A stretch of 64,000 nucleotides of DNA, taken from NCBI GenBank assembly GCA_964036155.1, contig OZ038423.1, forward strand, positions 19,793,249 through 19,857,248. Direction: 5' to 3'. Positions 1-11,874 of this stretch are shown one piece after another (the stretch's first letter is position 1; the number at the start of each line of letters is the position of its first letter). Origin of the DNA: Diploscapter coronatus (lineage: Eukaryota; Nematoda; Chromadorea; Rhabditida; Rhabditidae). A program made the position numbers and the translations under genes. A model generated the notes under the pieces. It did not search any database. It was not told the DNA's origin and saw nothing but the letters and a program-made list of their open reading frames with translations.

Positions 1-1345
1 ATATCGTTTATTTTAGTATATAAAATAATTCATAGCAGTCTATCAAACGAATTTTTCACTTTTAGCTATTTTCAACATCAAATTTCATTACTTCCTTCCT
101 ACGAATTATATATTAGAAAAATTAAGGTTAAAACATGAACATGCTTGAAAGGTATTGTTTGAAGCACAAATTCGAATGTAAACTGAGCTCAAATTACTTA
201 AAATTCAACATCGAAGTTTCCGTAGAGGCATTTTTCATAATTTGCCTTGATATACTGGCATACAAATCTTTTAAAAAATAATACGGAGTTGCTTTTCTTT
301 TAGTTTGGGACATATGATCATTTTATCCAAAAAAAATATATATATAATCGTGAGAGGGGGTGTTTAAAAATAACCGCATCAGGTCCTAAAATTTAAGTCA
401 GAGCTGAAAAAATTTCATACCCGAATCTCGCAGACTGCTATGATGGTTCCAAAACAGCATTGAATAGGTCAAGATTATTTATTTAGACGCTAATTTCAAC
501 TGAATGCTAAAGTTACCATAATTCTGCCACATCCTGAATTCACTTTTATCAAAGTAATTCGACTTGTTTACTATGTATCATTATTAAAATGCGAAATAAC
601 ATTAATTATTTCTGCAAAATATCGAACTTTCAGTGCATTTCATTACTTGTTATCATCGTGACTATTATCTGTCTGAACTTTAATCTGAGTGCGATAACTT
701 TCATCATTCGGTCGAAATATAAATAATGCGTCGCGTATTTTATGTCGATCACTAACAACAAATTAAAGACGAAATTTTATGGCAACAGAATTTAATTTGG
801 ATGGAATTCCGTTTTATGATCCACTATAGTTTTTCTCACAATTTCAATTTTTTCTTCCTGTTTATTTGTAGTTTCAATCAAAAACAGAATTTTGTCTAGA
901 AAATAGATCTTGTAGAAACACGAATGATTATCCCCGAACAATTCTGCATCCATCATGATCTGCCCTGTTTCTGTTCCCGTTATAATCGGCTATTGATCTC
1001 GGCTTGCAGATATTCAAGAGATAAATCTCGGTGGATAGGATTAGTTATGAAGTGAAATCTATGAAATGAAATTGAAATAGAAATGAAATGAATAGATAAT
1101 AGATGCTACAGGAGAGTGGAAAAGAAGAAAAGAAATCGCCAAATTAGACGAGAGTGAAGGCTGTGCCGTGGTTGTGAGACTGTTAACTCTATCTAATGAT
1201 CGACTGAACGACTATTTGACCTGAGACTTGACAGCGGAGACACATTTACTCACGTACCTATCACTATCAACATCTACTAAATTATCAATTAGACTAGAAT
1301 TAAATTTTCTATATCTATCCTATTTGAAACAATTTGGAAGAAGCA
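1..1345. other. Left flank, no gene recognised
   Basis: AT-rich sequence with no reading frame or splice-linked exon series that I can support. It contains the upstream region of the membrane-protein gene beginning at 1346, so its promoter should lie here, but I see no specific element. Confidence 0.5.
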
Positions 1346-3280
1346 ATGTCAGCCTGCAAACTCGGACCATTCTTCTGCGGCTCAACTGATGACATTTTAG
1401 GTAGGTAACTCTTCGAAGAAACGATGTCGAGGTTTGTGCACAGTCATGTGCTGATTTCCATAATCTCTTGTCAACCTCTCGATCGGTCTCGTTTTAATTC
1501 GTGAAAACAATTCGAATCGATTTCGAGGTGTCGATAGGTCGATATCTAGTATTTTCGTGAACTATTCATTGTAAAATTTCAATATCTTCAAACTTTATGT
1601 GACTTTGTATGGCTTATCATTCATTTTTCTTTGTTAGATAGTGTTCTGCTCAAATAATTATATGAAGGCTTCAAATCGAAACGTCTGCTCTTAATGAAAT
1701 TGAAGAAAATTTTGACTATCTTAAAATTCATATTTCAGACGAAACTCCAATGTTCCAAGAGCGCGAAGAGAATAAGCCCAAGCGATGGGGATTTCTTGTT
1801 TTCATCGTGGCTGTGAGTTGCTATTGTTTACTGTTTCTATCACAATCGGGACTGTCATTTGCCGAAATAGACTTTTCTCTTGATAGAGCGATGTTTGGTG
1901 CCAATTACTATAAAAATTACTAAATCTGACCGTCTCCTTCGTCTGTCCCGTGTCTTTTCCTGATCATTCCGTTCTCTTTCCCCCTTTCTCCGAATTCAGT
2001 CAATCAAACAACCAAGTAGCCTACTCCTTTCTTATTCTATCTTACGATTTTCTTATCACTGACTCACTGAAACCGAATTTTTCCCTGGAATTTCTCACAA
2101 TTTGTACTTGATCATGAACATCGTTTTCCAATTGACAAGTCGTCGATATGATATTTCTATCTTATCTAAATCTTGATATGATAATCAATGGTAATGATAT
2201 CTAAACAACTTCTAATTTAGACTAAAATTTCAAATCAGATCACAAAAATAAAGTAAAATTGAGCCGAGTATTTCAGGTCGTTACGACTTTTAATTTGGCC
2301 GTGGTAATCACAATTCGAGCACTACTCGACTCAGAAGACGAGATTAATGAGCCTGTAATACAAGGTATCGAATTGATTAGCTTGTGATGAAGAACGAATT
2401 AATTTAGGTGAACTCCGACGCGATCTGACAGCATTTCTGGGTGTTTTTACACTGACATTCTTCTTCGGCTGTTGGTGTTGTTTCTGCTGCGGCTGTTTCG
2501 GATGTCGATGGCTGCTCTGTGACTGCCCAGGCCAATGCGTGGCTCTAATGAGTGACTTGTGTGGAAGCATGTTCGGAAGACAAATCGAAAGGAGAAAATT
2601 CGGCAATGAATTCGGAGGTGAGAATTTATGAACGGTTATTGCGTGTGTATCAGCGGTGTACGAAGCTTTGGTTGGAAATTTTCGAAGTCGAAATTGGAGT
2701 TGCCAAAAACACCTCGAAATCAAAGTCAAAATTTACACCTCTGATGTGCATCAGTTACCTTTATTGACTGGGCTGTGATAATGAAATAGTGCAAAGAAAG
2801 ATAAAAAGAATCAATTTCCAAATTTCCGAGTCTAGACTATAAAAATTCGCTATACCGATTCTAGGTTTTCATAATTGAAATTTCGACACCTTAGGAATTA
2901 ACTTCAAAGTATTCATTTTACAGAAGATTATCCGTTATCTTATCTCTTTTTTTTTATAAACCCATTCATGAAGATATTTTTGATAAAGATAATTAATATT
3001 CATAAAGTCGTATTTTAGCTTCCGAGCTTCAAATAACCGACGTGGTTGTGCAAGCTCGTGGTGTCGTGCAGAATCAAATGGAAAACAAAACTTCGGATAA
3101 TTTTGCATATGAAAATCCTGTCGCCATTCAACACTTCATCGAGGTATATATTATTGATAGTTCGTGATTTGGAACTGTTTTTTTTTCCAATTGTAGGCCG
3201 AAGCAGAAGCCCCTTCACACTTGTTATCAGTGCCGAGATATGGAAGAAGATCACAGAGTATTGATATTGGAATTCAATAA
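1346..3280 (+). CDS. Small cysteine-rich protein with two predicted membrane helices
   Basis: I do not recognise the family. Six exons join in frame: 1346-1400, 1739-1812, 2277-2364, 2408-2617, 3019-3143 and 3197-3280. Together they give 636 nt, or 211 residues plus stop. Every junction is GT-AG, and one intron (2365-2407) is only 43 bp. The protein has an acidic, hydrophilic start (about residues 1-33) and a first hydrophobic helix (about 36-60, containing FLVFIVAVVTTFNLAVV). After a charged loop comes a second hydrophobic segment (about 80-105) that runs straight into a dense cluster of some eleven cysteines between about residues 93 and 117. A soluble, charged C-terminal tail follows. I infer a membrane protein whose juxtamembrane cysteines could be palmitoylated or disulphide-bonded. 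The start is the first ATG in frame with the exon series. No hydrolase, receptor or transporter motif is visible. Confidence 0.72.
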
Positions 3281-4049
3281 AATCATTAATTCGTTGTTCG
3301 TAGAATAATCATCATTTCGAGAGGTTTTAATTTATTATGGGTTTTACCAATTTATAAATTACTAAACAGAAAGACTATTATTGATAACGACTAAATATGA
3401 CTCTATGAGCTTTGTACAATTTGTAATTAGCTACGGGTGTTCTAACCAATTTTTCTCGGATTTACTGTTCTGGAAGCAATATTCCAAGATTTATCACTTT
3501 GCAAATAGACAATAAATGGCCCGTTTTGCCATCAAATCTCTAGGTAATTTCTAAATAAATATCATTTTACAGACACATATTCGTTTTGATTAACGAGCTA
3601 AAGCTTTTCAATTACAAGTCGCAATATGGACATGCTGTCTATGAATTAAATAATTGTGGGAATTAAAAGTTATGGAAGTATGGCAGAGAAACAATCGATT
3701 TTGAAATTGCCTGAGTATCTTTCGAAGGTTTTAAAACGTAATCAATGTCGATGATAGCAAAAATAGTAGATAGGAAATGCAGTTTGAAAATAGGAGATGA
3801 AATCTACCATTTTTACGGTTTTTAATCTACTAAATAAATTGAGCTCTGAAAGTTTTGACCTGTATCATAGATTGACCATCTTTCCAGATGAATTGAGGTG
3901 AAAGTTTGGAATCGGTTGTAAATTATGAGATTATCCGCCAAGGAATGAAGACAAGAAGGATGACGGACCAGATTGAGTTTCTACTGGTTTGGCACGACTT
4001 TGGACCAGTGCATTCATTATTGCTAAAATGTATTTATGTCATATCTGGT
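3281..4049. other. Tail-to-tail intergenic region
   Basis: This lies between the stop of the plus-strand membrane-protein gene and the stop of the minus-strand secreted-protein gene. It is AT-rich with no coding signal. An AATAAA at 3276-3281 overlaps the first gene's stop codon and another lies at about 3509. TTTATT near 3330 is an AATAAA on the minus strand. These are candidate polyadenylation signals. Confidence 0.45.
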
Positions 4050-5657
4050 TTAGGTATAATTCTGACCATCAATATTTTCAGCAGCTCCTCCTCTGCTCCT
4101 CGGATTCAGAAATGCCTCCAAGGGTGCCTGTGTTGTCGTCGTGGTTCTTTCCAATCCGAACATTCTCCACAGATTAATCTGTCCTAGTCGACTTGGGGAT
4201 GGAGTTGTTGTTTGGGGAGCTAATGATTAGAAAATCTCGAATAAAAATGAGCAATAACTATTACCGAACAAATTGAATAGATTTCGAATCGGTGTTTCAG
4301 TTGTCGTAGTCGTTGTGGGCATGAATCCTAAACTTTTGAACCAATGAATTGATCCTAACAGCGTTGTCTATAATAATAATAATGCACTATTTAAAAATTC
4401 AAACTGATCTTATTGTCTATGATCGACAATTTGAAACGAAAGAGCCTTTTGTATTCTACACCCACTTTTTGAGGTTTCAAATGATCACTTGTCGAGCAAA
4501 AGCGAAAAATGAAAGGAGACGAAGTTTGCGGTCCCTAATCGTATCTCACATGTCGTGCAATGCACCAATGCATACCTTGCACGGATTGAGGGATCTTCTC
4601 AAAAACAAGACAATATAATGTCAAATTTATTGTTTTTTTTCAGTTCCCATGATGCATTTATAAAACTTATAACTAACCGCCAAAGAAGCTTTGCAGGATA
4701 TTGGTGCCACTTTGTCGAGGAGGAGGAGCTTGGGTTTGTTGCTCTGGTTCACTGCCTCCTAAGATTGAGTCGTATAAGTATGCAATTGTGTGATTAGATA
4801 CCGAACAGATTGCCGAACAGTCGAGTCTGTCTTGGCCGTGGTGTCGGTGGTGGGGGAAGCGATTCGGATTCATCGTTGGAACTGCCTAATCAGATTTTGT
4901 TAGATTGAGATAAAGATTTATTTCAGGTTTTTTTCTAATTATAGTGGCTAAAGATTCTATCGAGAGTCCAAACTACAACGAGTGATTTGTACCTAGGAAA
5001 CTTCTAAATAGTCCTTGGAATAGGTTAGTCTCTGGTGGTGGCGTGGTTGTCGTTGTTGTTGTAGTAGTCGTCGTTGTTTGTCGCAGCAACAAATTACTCG
5101 ACAGATTAATCAGTCTATTTAGAATTAGTCGTTGATCTTCACATCTATTTTTTTATCGAAATCACCTGGAGATGGAATCAAGCCCACTGCCAGAACTGCT
5201 TCCGCCGCTACCTGCACTGTAAGAATCACTACTTTCTGTATCATAATTGCGAACGCCTAAACAGCTTGGGTTGGTGTAAAGTTTATCGCACACTCAGGGA
5301 ATTGCCTTGGAATCGAGGTCTGAACGAATCTGTGTTCGTAATCGAATTATCCGTGCTGAAATCCTCGGATGTCTTTCCATTCTGACCGAGCACATTCCCA
5401 CTCAATTCCATTATCCGAGTTGCAATTCCATACACTAAGCATTATTATTATTATTACTAGATAGAATGAAGATTAACAATCAAACATTTTCTGAAGTTAT
5501 CCATATTTTCGTGCACCACTTCGGGGTTAGATAGACTGGCATATTGCTGTTGCAATTTCGACGATGCAGCCAAGTATCCACCACTCGACTGCTCTTGACT
5601 ACTGGCATAATTCAGCACGATCAACAATATGGAGGAAGATAAACTTCGACATCTCAT
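4050..5657 (-). CDS. Secreted Thr/Pro-rich protein built from repeated phase-1 exons
   Basis: Unrecognised family. Eight exons on the minus strand join in frame: 5657-5486, 5434-5294, 5256-5166, 5144-4993, 4885-4802, 4758-4678, 4327-4265 and 4219-4050. They total 954 nt, or 317 residues. The ATG at 5657 begins a typical signal peptide: MRCR, then the hydrophobic run SSSILLIVLNYASS, with cleavage likely before QEQ. A Gly/Ser- and Asp-rich region follows (about 105-134), then an amphipathic Leu/Asn stretch and twelve consecutive Thr (about 158-169). From there the exons repeat one design: a Pro/Thr/Gln-rich linker, then a short hydrophobic motif ending in Phe-Gly or Gly, such as NLFQGLFRSFLG, RLFGNLFG, NILQSFFGG, RNLFNLFG and INLWRMFG. 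The Gly codon is split by a phase-1 intron each time. This is a secreted, probably O-glycosylated, modular protein. It could be a matrix or adhesive protein or a peptide precursor. Function is unknown. Confidence 0.7.
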
Positions 5658-8220
5658 TCTGAACAATGGAATTGCTGTAATTTATAATCTTGAAAGTGGA
5701 TAGATCAAATGACACTGACACATGAGATATGCATTGCCATCGACAAAGCAAGGGAAAAAAGCCGAGGAATGCAGAAAGAGATGGGGGAAGATGACTGCAA
5801 TGAAAATCCATGAAGAATCTGGTCATGATGCAATCGACTGAGGAGAAAGGGGAGGGGGAGACAAGCTGCCGATGGGTGTGATTGCAGAAGCAGAGGCAGG
5901 CCGATATTATCGTCGTTGAGACACTGAGAAGATGATGAATAAGGGAGGGATAAAGAGGGCAATCTTTGGGGCTTAGACGAAGGACGAACAGTGGAAAGGG
6001 CATAATGAATGTCGAAAGTTGAAGTTCGCTATTTGGAACAACGACCAGACCACTCGCATCAAAATATGGCGAGAATTTAAAGAAAATATCGTGAAACATA
6101 CTAGTAAAAGTATTATGAATAAAACTTCACTCTGACTGTCAATACCTAAAGTATCCGATCCAGTCAATATGCTAGTAAATAGATTAGAAGCGGACAGACC
6201 AACTACTCTACAACATAATCATATGCGATTGGACGGCAGAATGGCAAACGAAGGGCAATAAGAACTGGATGATGTGATGTAAAGGAAGGGAAATCTGCCA
6301 TTGACAAGTGGGTTATTAGTGAAACCGATGATTCAGTGACATGCAAGCTGATTAAGGCAGGAAGGTGGTCGGATGAATCACTAGCAGACGAAGGTAAATG
6401 GATGAATGTGAGAATGCGAATCAATGCCATTGCCAGGAAATCGACATAAAAGTGCAGAAAGAATCGATTTTCACGCAGATCTGTCAGATTTAGCGCAGAA
6501 AGCCAAGCGGCTTATTTGCTGGCTATTTCCACTATTTCGAAGGCTATTGAATGGTTGAGACAGAAACAGAAGCGGTGACAGACAGCGACAGTGGGCAAAG
6601 TGAGAATCGGGAATGGAGAGTGGAAAGGAAGGATTTAGGCAGAAGTTGAAGCAGGAAGGCAGTGGGTGTTAGCGCGAACGTGATTATAAAATTTTGAATA
6701 ATAGTCAATTTTAGAAGCTGATTTTCTAATTTGAATGACAATTGAATTGTATCAAGTTGAATGATGATACTTCGAGAAAGGAAAGTGTAATTTATGGATT
6801 TGGGACATCGAAAGACGGAAAGCCGATCAGTGATGCGAATTAGGGAAGACTATTCAATTGAATGAAGATCTGAACGATATTGATGCAAATTGACATAATA
6901 AATGGGGAATCTCGTAACGAATCAAGAGATTATGAAAACAGTGAAAAGATCGATTGAATTGAGAAGAAGAAGCAGTTGTAGGCAGTGGATGTTTGGCAAG
7001 ACAAAACTGGAAGAATCTGGGACGGACACAGCCAACTGAAGCAGAAACAAAGGAATGCAACTCGATTCCCAAGACATGAGAATGAAAATGACCATGCCAA
7101 CGACGATCCACTCAACAGACACTACAACTGCGTGCATTCCTTGAACTTCGCAAAATAAATTAGAAGATCAATTATGCGAGTGTCGAGCCTCCAGCTGTTT
7201 GTCTCTCGATTTGTGTGAATCTTTCCGTTATTCACTCGAATCAAGTTTGCCTGTTCTTCTCGCTTTCCCTCCCTCGATCCCTCGATTCGCCTGTTCACGC
7301 GAAACTTTCACTTCAAAAACAGAAGCAAAAGCAGAAGCAAAGACAGACAGAGACAGAAGGAGAACAGAATGGGGATATTTTAGCCTTCTTAGGGCAAGGG
7401 GCAAAAAGGTGGGCAGGGGCACAAAAGCAGTCGATCAACGATGACACGATCCATTCAAACTGTCTATGCAAGCAACAGTAGTTATCATTGTCAGCTTGCT
7501 ATTTTTATTTATCCTCCTTGACTTTTTCCTTAAATATTTTAACTTTGTTCTAAATGAATAACTTTAGGCACAAATGATAAGATCTTGACACTACCATTTT
7601 ACTAACTGATATTTATGATGTTATATTTGCATATTTTGTTTTTTTTGCCATAATAAGTTACGTAAAATGACGTTGGAGATCTCGATTTAACCGGATCAAA
7701 TCATAACCAAGTGGAATGTTTTCAGAGTAAGGCAGTAGTGGTAATTGATACAATTCAAATGTAAGAGTGAAATGATGAAAAGTTGATTCTAGGCATTTCT
7801 AACAGGAAGAAATATTCAAAAATCATCAAATGTGTTGCATGTATCGAAAAACGAAATTCGCAGGTTTAGTGTCGCAGGAATAAAGCACATGTTAAATTCC
7901 GTGCATATATAGTTGGCTCGGAATGAATTTTCCCTTGAACAAATGATAACTTTGGGTAATTTTGCGTCTCGTCTAGAATCAAATTTTCTTTAAGTTCAAA
8001 AAGATAAAATAAGTGATACAAATATGACTAATAAATTTTCACTTTTTAATTTAGATCTCGAAATAATAGAAAAAAACTTCAAATTTTGCAAGTCTTTCCA
8101 TCGTTGTTGATTGATTTCAGCTGGTCAAGCTTGAAATGAATGTCTCAATCAAATAATTCGCCATGAGGTCATTAAATCCAACCTTGAGTGCCCTCGTCTT
8201 TCTGCCTTCTCTCGCTTTCA
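5658..8220. other. Intergenic, purine-rich on the plus strand
   Basis: This separates the secreted-protein start from the UPF3 stop; both genes are on the minus strand. From about 5730 to 7130 the plus strand is rich in A and G (many GAAGCAG, GGAAAGG and GATGAA words). From about 7240 to 7310 it turns pyrimidine-rich, then purine-rich again to 7375. The open frames on the opposite strand are Ser/Phe/Leu-rich readings of this bias without splice or homology support. It probably holds the promoter or 5' untranslated sequence of the secreted-protein gene. Confidence 0.45.
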
Positions 8221-11200
8221 TCATTCCCCTCCTTCCTTCTCCTTTTCAGGCTCAGTCTGATCGCTGCCTGTCGCTTTGCGACCTCGAGTCTGTCCCGGTC
8301 TGTAGATTTGCATTTCGGGGCGACGCTGAAAAGACATTTCTGTCCAATCAAATTGATCAAAACATTTTAAAAATTTCTATCTTTTCACATAAATAATTAA
8401 CTGAGTTTTAGGCGGCTTGGAAAAGTACTCATCATTGTATTTGAAAAAGAGTTTTAATGAAGGAGACGGGGCGCATATCCGCGAATGGCGCACAATATGG
8501 AATACATGGTATAGAGCGCAGCAGTTTATCTCACGCACACCCCTTCCTCCTCCATCTGTAAACCCTTTTGAGGGACAAAGGAAAAGTAGTTCCAATTGTT
8601 ACATACGAAACATTTTGAATGAAAAAGAATCAGCTATATTATTTTGTATTTAATCATGAAGCAATAAAACTATTTTCAAAGTTCGATTTTTATGATCCAC
8701 GAGGTTTTGTGAGAATTCAGTTTCGTATTTTTCCAACTTTTGAAGAAGAAAAGTTGACTTTAGCTAATAGTTATTATGTAGTAAATAAATTGATGGATAT
8801 TTCTCACCTTTTTCTTCCCATCCTCGTCATTCCTCTTGTCGCCTTCACTCGCATTCGATGTGCCAGCTTTATCACCTGCCGCAGCTCTGCCTTCAGCCTT
8901 CATTCCTCTGTTCGTGAATGTTCTCGTCGTTCGGGTGAACGTCACAGGCTCTCTGAATCATTAACAATGTTTTTTTTTGCATTCATCACTCTCACTTCGT
9001 GGAAGCGGCTGAGGTGTTTTCTGTCTTCGAACTGACTCCGAGTGCCTCTTTCAGACTCTTCGTCGCTTCTTCATTGTCCTTCGTCTCCTTTTCTTCTTTT
9101 TCTAAACATGACATTGTTGCAATCCAAGTGACAAATATTCCTACTTTCGACTTCCTTCTTATTGAAAGGCTTCTTGGAGTCCTTGAATTCCTTCCTCTGC
9201 CTTTCTCTTCGCTCAGTCCTAGTTTCTGCCCTCTAAAGAAATTAGCTATCTTAAAGAGTTTTTTTCTAAAACTTATACAATTATTCTTTTCTAAAATTCA
9301 TCCTTTGTTACGTTATCAAGGTTTTCTGATAAAGGATTATGGGTAGGACTGAGTAAGTCATTTGCTGTTTTCAAAATAGTCAGCTCATCCGAGTAGTGTT
9401 TGTGTTTGGACAGTTCAACCTACCCGAGCATATCTTAACCTACTCTAGTTACAAAGGAGGATAAATTTTAGAAAAGGATGAAGGGATGCACTATAGAAGA
9501 AGTCATCCATTTTAGAGGCAACTTCGATAGCTTACTGCAATACAACCTTACAATGTGAAAAATAGTGTGCAGAAATCGAGGTTTTCTTATCATAACTCTA
9601 ATATCTCCTATTCCTAGATATTCCATGATGCAAGTTTTCAACGTAGTAGCATTTCGAAAATGCCTTCTGAGAAAAGATAACGAACGATTTTTTTCTTCTT
9701 TTCTAATGACAAATTTAGTCCTAACTCTGACCTAATTTCATTATCTGATGAAAATATTATATTTCTTAAGGGATTAAAACAGTTTCCCAACCTTATTTTT
9801 CTGCTCGTTCCTCTGACTCCTCGAGTCATTCCCTCCTCCCCTTTCCCTGTCTGCAGCCCTCGACGCTTGGATCTTTGCCTTTTTCTGTTCTTCCTTCGCC
9901 AAAAATCGGGCTCGGCGCTCCTGGAAGTGAAAAGAATAATTGAAAATTATAGAAATTTTATTTTATCTGCGTTAACTTTGTTCATCGTTCATATATTTCT
10001 TAAGCTTATCAAAGAGAATATAACAGGGCTAGTGGATAAAGCCGTATTAGGTACTTAATACAAAAAAAAATAATCAGAATATCGAGTTGACAATTTGTAG
10101 TGTTTATGCTATTCCCTAACCTGATGAACTTTAGAAATATGGTAAACGACTATAATAAATAAATTTAGTAAAATAATAAAAACAACAACCTGAGCTTTGG
10201 CAGCCTTAGCATCAGCCTGATGAACCATGTACTTCGTTAGTGGAGTCACAAGAATTCCTTCTGAAAATCAATAAATTATCTTTTCGTCTTCAACTAGAAA
10301 TAGATTATACCTTTCTCCTTGGCTGTCTTCTCCTTGAGCAATTTGATCTGCTCGTCCAAAGTCAAATGAGCAGTTTGAGAAGCACTGTTCAACTTGTCCA
10401 GGAAACTCTTGTACGAATAATCTGCAAATATGAGGAACTCAATATCAAAGAAACTATTTAGATGACTGACTATCTTCAATAGTGCCGCATTTGGGGTCAT
10501 TCTTGGTGCTCTCAGGAGTCGATCTCGGCACATTTTGGTACGGAGCCATTTCAACACGAGCGGCAGTTTTCTGACCTGAAAAAAATGAACCTTAGAATTG
10601 AAAAGCGGGCAACTAAATATTTATTGCATTTTCAGTCAGTATTTCATGTTTCAGAGATATTACATTTTTAGGAAATCTATAACGTCCTGACCGCTAATAT
10701 TTGGCGCTAAATGGGTGCGCTTCAACACAAAACTGCCTGCTCCAATAAAAAATGAGGAGATTTCTTCATCTTATTTTTCTCTTTAATGAGTGAGAAGAGG
10801 CCAAATTCATTTTCGATTGGAACAGGAGTTTTAGGATTTGAGCGCGTCCTTTTCAGCGCCGAATACTACCGATGAACAAAACGGTAAATTGGGAGGTTCG
10901 CAGAGTGAATAAAATTTTCATTTCACTATGATGAACTTCTCGTTATTCTTTATGAAACTTCAAAGGAGTCTTATAGCTGAAGAAAATGAAAACCTATTTT
11001 TACTCAAAATGAACCTACCTCTGGAATCGGTGAATTCCTTGTTGTTGATGCGACGACTGAATTCGATGCAGTCCTTTTCAGAGTTGAATACAAAGTAGCA
11101 GCGACTGAAGTCGTAGGGAAGGAAACTGCAAGTGAGTTAAGTTAGAAAATTATATTAAACTGGCAACCATTATACGACAATCTGACGATCTGCCTATTTT

Positions 11201-11657
11201 CTTTTCATAGACAAAAAGTCGTTATTATTATTTAGAAATAATAATAACACCATAGCATAACAAGTACAGCACGTCGTTTAGCAAAATACGAGTCGTCAAA
11301 TGGAAGCTGCCAAAAAATTAGGACAGTTTTGAAATGACGTGAGGACGTGCGCGCTTTAGTTGGGGACAAGCGAGGAGGTGAAAGTAGGGAGAAATAGTGT
11401 GGGAAAAGATAGCTCATGCCCTCACGTCATTTCTCAGTTGCCTAGAACTAGACTCACTCAATTTTGGACGGTTCGAACCAGACGTATTCGGAATCGGGCA
11501 TGGGAGACATCTGCTCCTGCAGCTCCTCGAAGGTCAACGCGCCTGGCAGACGACGCACGACTACCTGAAGACGAAACATGATAAACGGGAAATTCAACTG
11601 AAGTTGGGATAAATGTACCTTGAACAGAGGCTTACGAGGTACCCTTCCTCGGGGCAT
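8221..11657 (-). CDS. UPF3: UPF3, nonsense-mediated mRNA decay regulator
   Basis: UPF3 bridges UPF2 and the exon junction complex (EJC) on spliced mRNAs and triggers decay of transcripts with premature stops. Eleven exons on the minus strand join in frame: 11657-11619, 11564-11458, 11125-11019, 10575-10471, 10421-10311, 10260-10190, 9920-9792, 9232-9145, 9101-8996, 8952-8808 and 8325-8221. They total 1113 nt, or 370 residues. The UPF2-binding RNP-like domain is near the N-terminus (VVVRRLPGALTFEELQEQ, then the PMPDSEY stretch). A CGTIED/YKSFLDKL segment typical of the family follows. A basic Lys/Arg/Glu-rich middle comes next, and the last exon carries the EJC-binding motif (RRPEMQIYRPG). The protein is shorter than vertebrate UPF3B because the charged middle is reduced. 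The ATG at 11657 leaves only about 13 residues before the domain, so a longer N-terminus is possible. It is divergent from HIBCH. Confidence 0.9.
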
Positions 11658-11874
11658 CACTCTGGCTGATCTGAACACGTGGTAATTTTGATGGGATTGA
11701 TGGAAAAACGGGAGAAAATCAATAGAAACCTTTAAAAAATACAAATACGACAACGAACCGAAGAAAATGATAAACGCTTTTGCCTGAAAATACACGTAGA
11801 TATCGAGCTGCTCGCTTCTGCAGCTCGTCCGATTCGTTTTCAGCACGACTGTTTCGTTTTTCTTTTATTTTTCT
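11658..11874. promoter_or_regulatory. Short head-to-head spacer (UPF3/HIBCH), candidate bidirectional promoter
   Basis: Only 217 bp separate the two divergent start codons, so both promoters and both 5' untranslated regions must fit here unless transcription starts inside the neighbour. I see no clear TATA box. A T-rich tract (ttcgtttttcttttatttttc) lies just before the HIBCH start. The assignment follows from geometry, not from a recognised element. Confidence 0.5.

Noticed and set aside
5599..6430. Minus-strand open frames of 75-166 residues rich in Ser, Phe, Leu and Pro
   Set aside because: They are translations of a biased pyrimidine-rich strand, overlap each other in different frames, and lack splice continuity or family resemblance.
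8536..8560. Possible micro-exon (MEEEGV) between the last two UPF3 exons
   Set aside because: It has AG before and GT after, but the flanking exons already join in frame without it and no homologue needs it.
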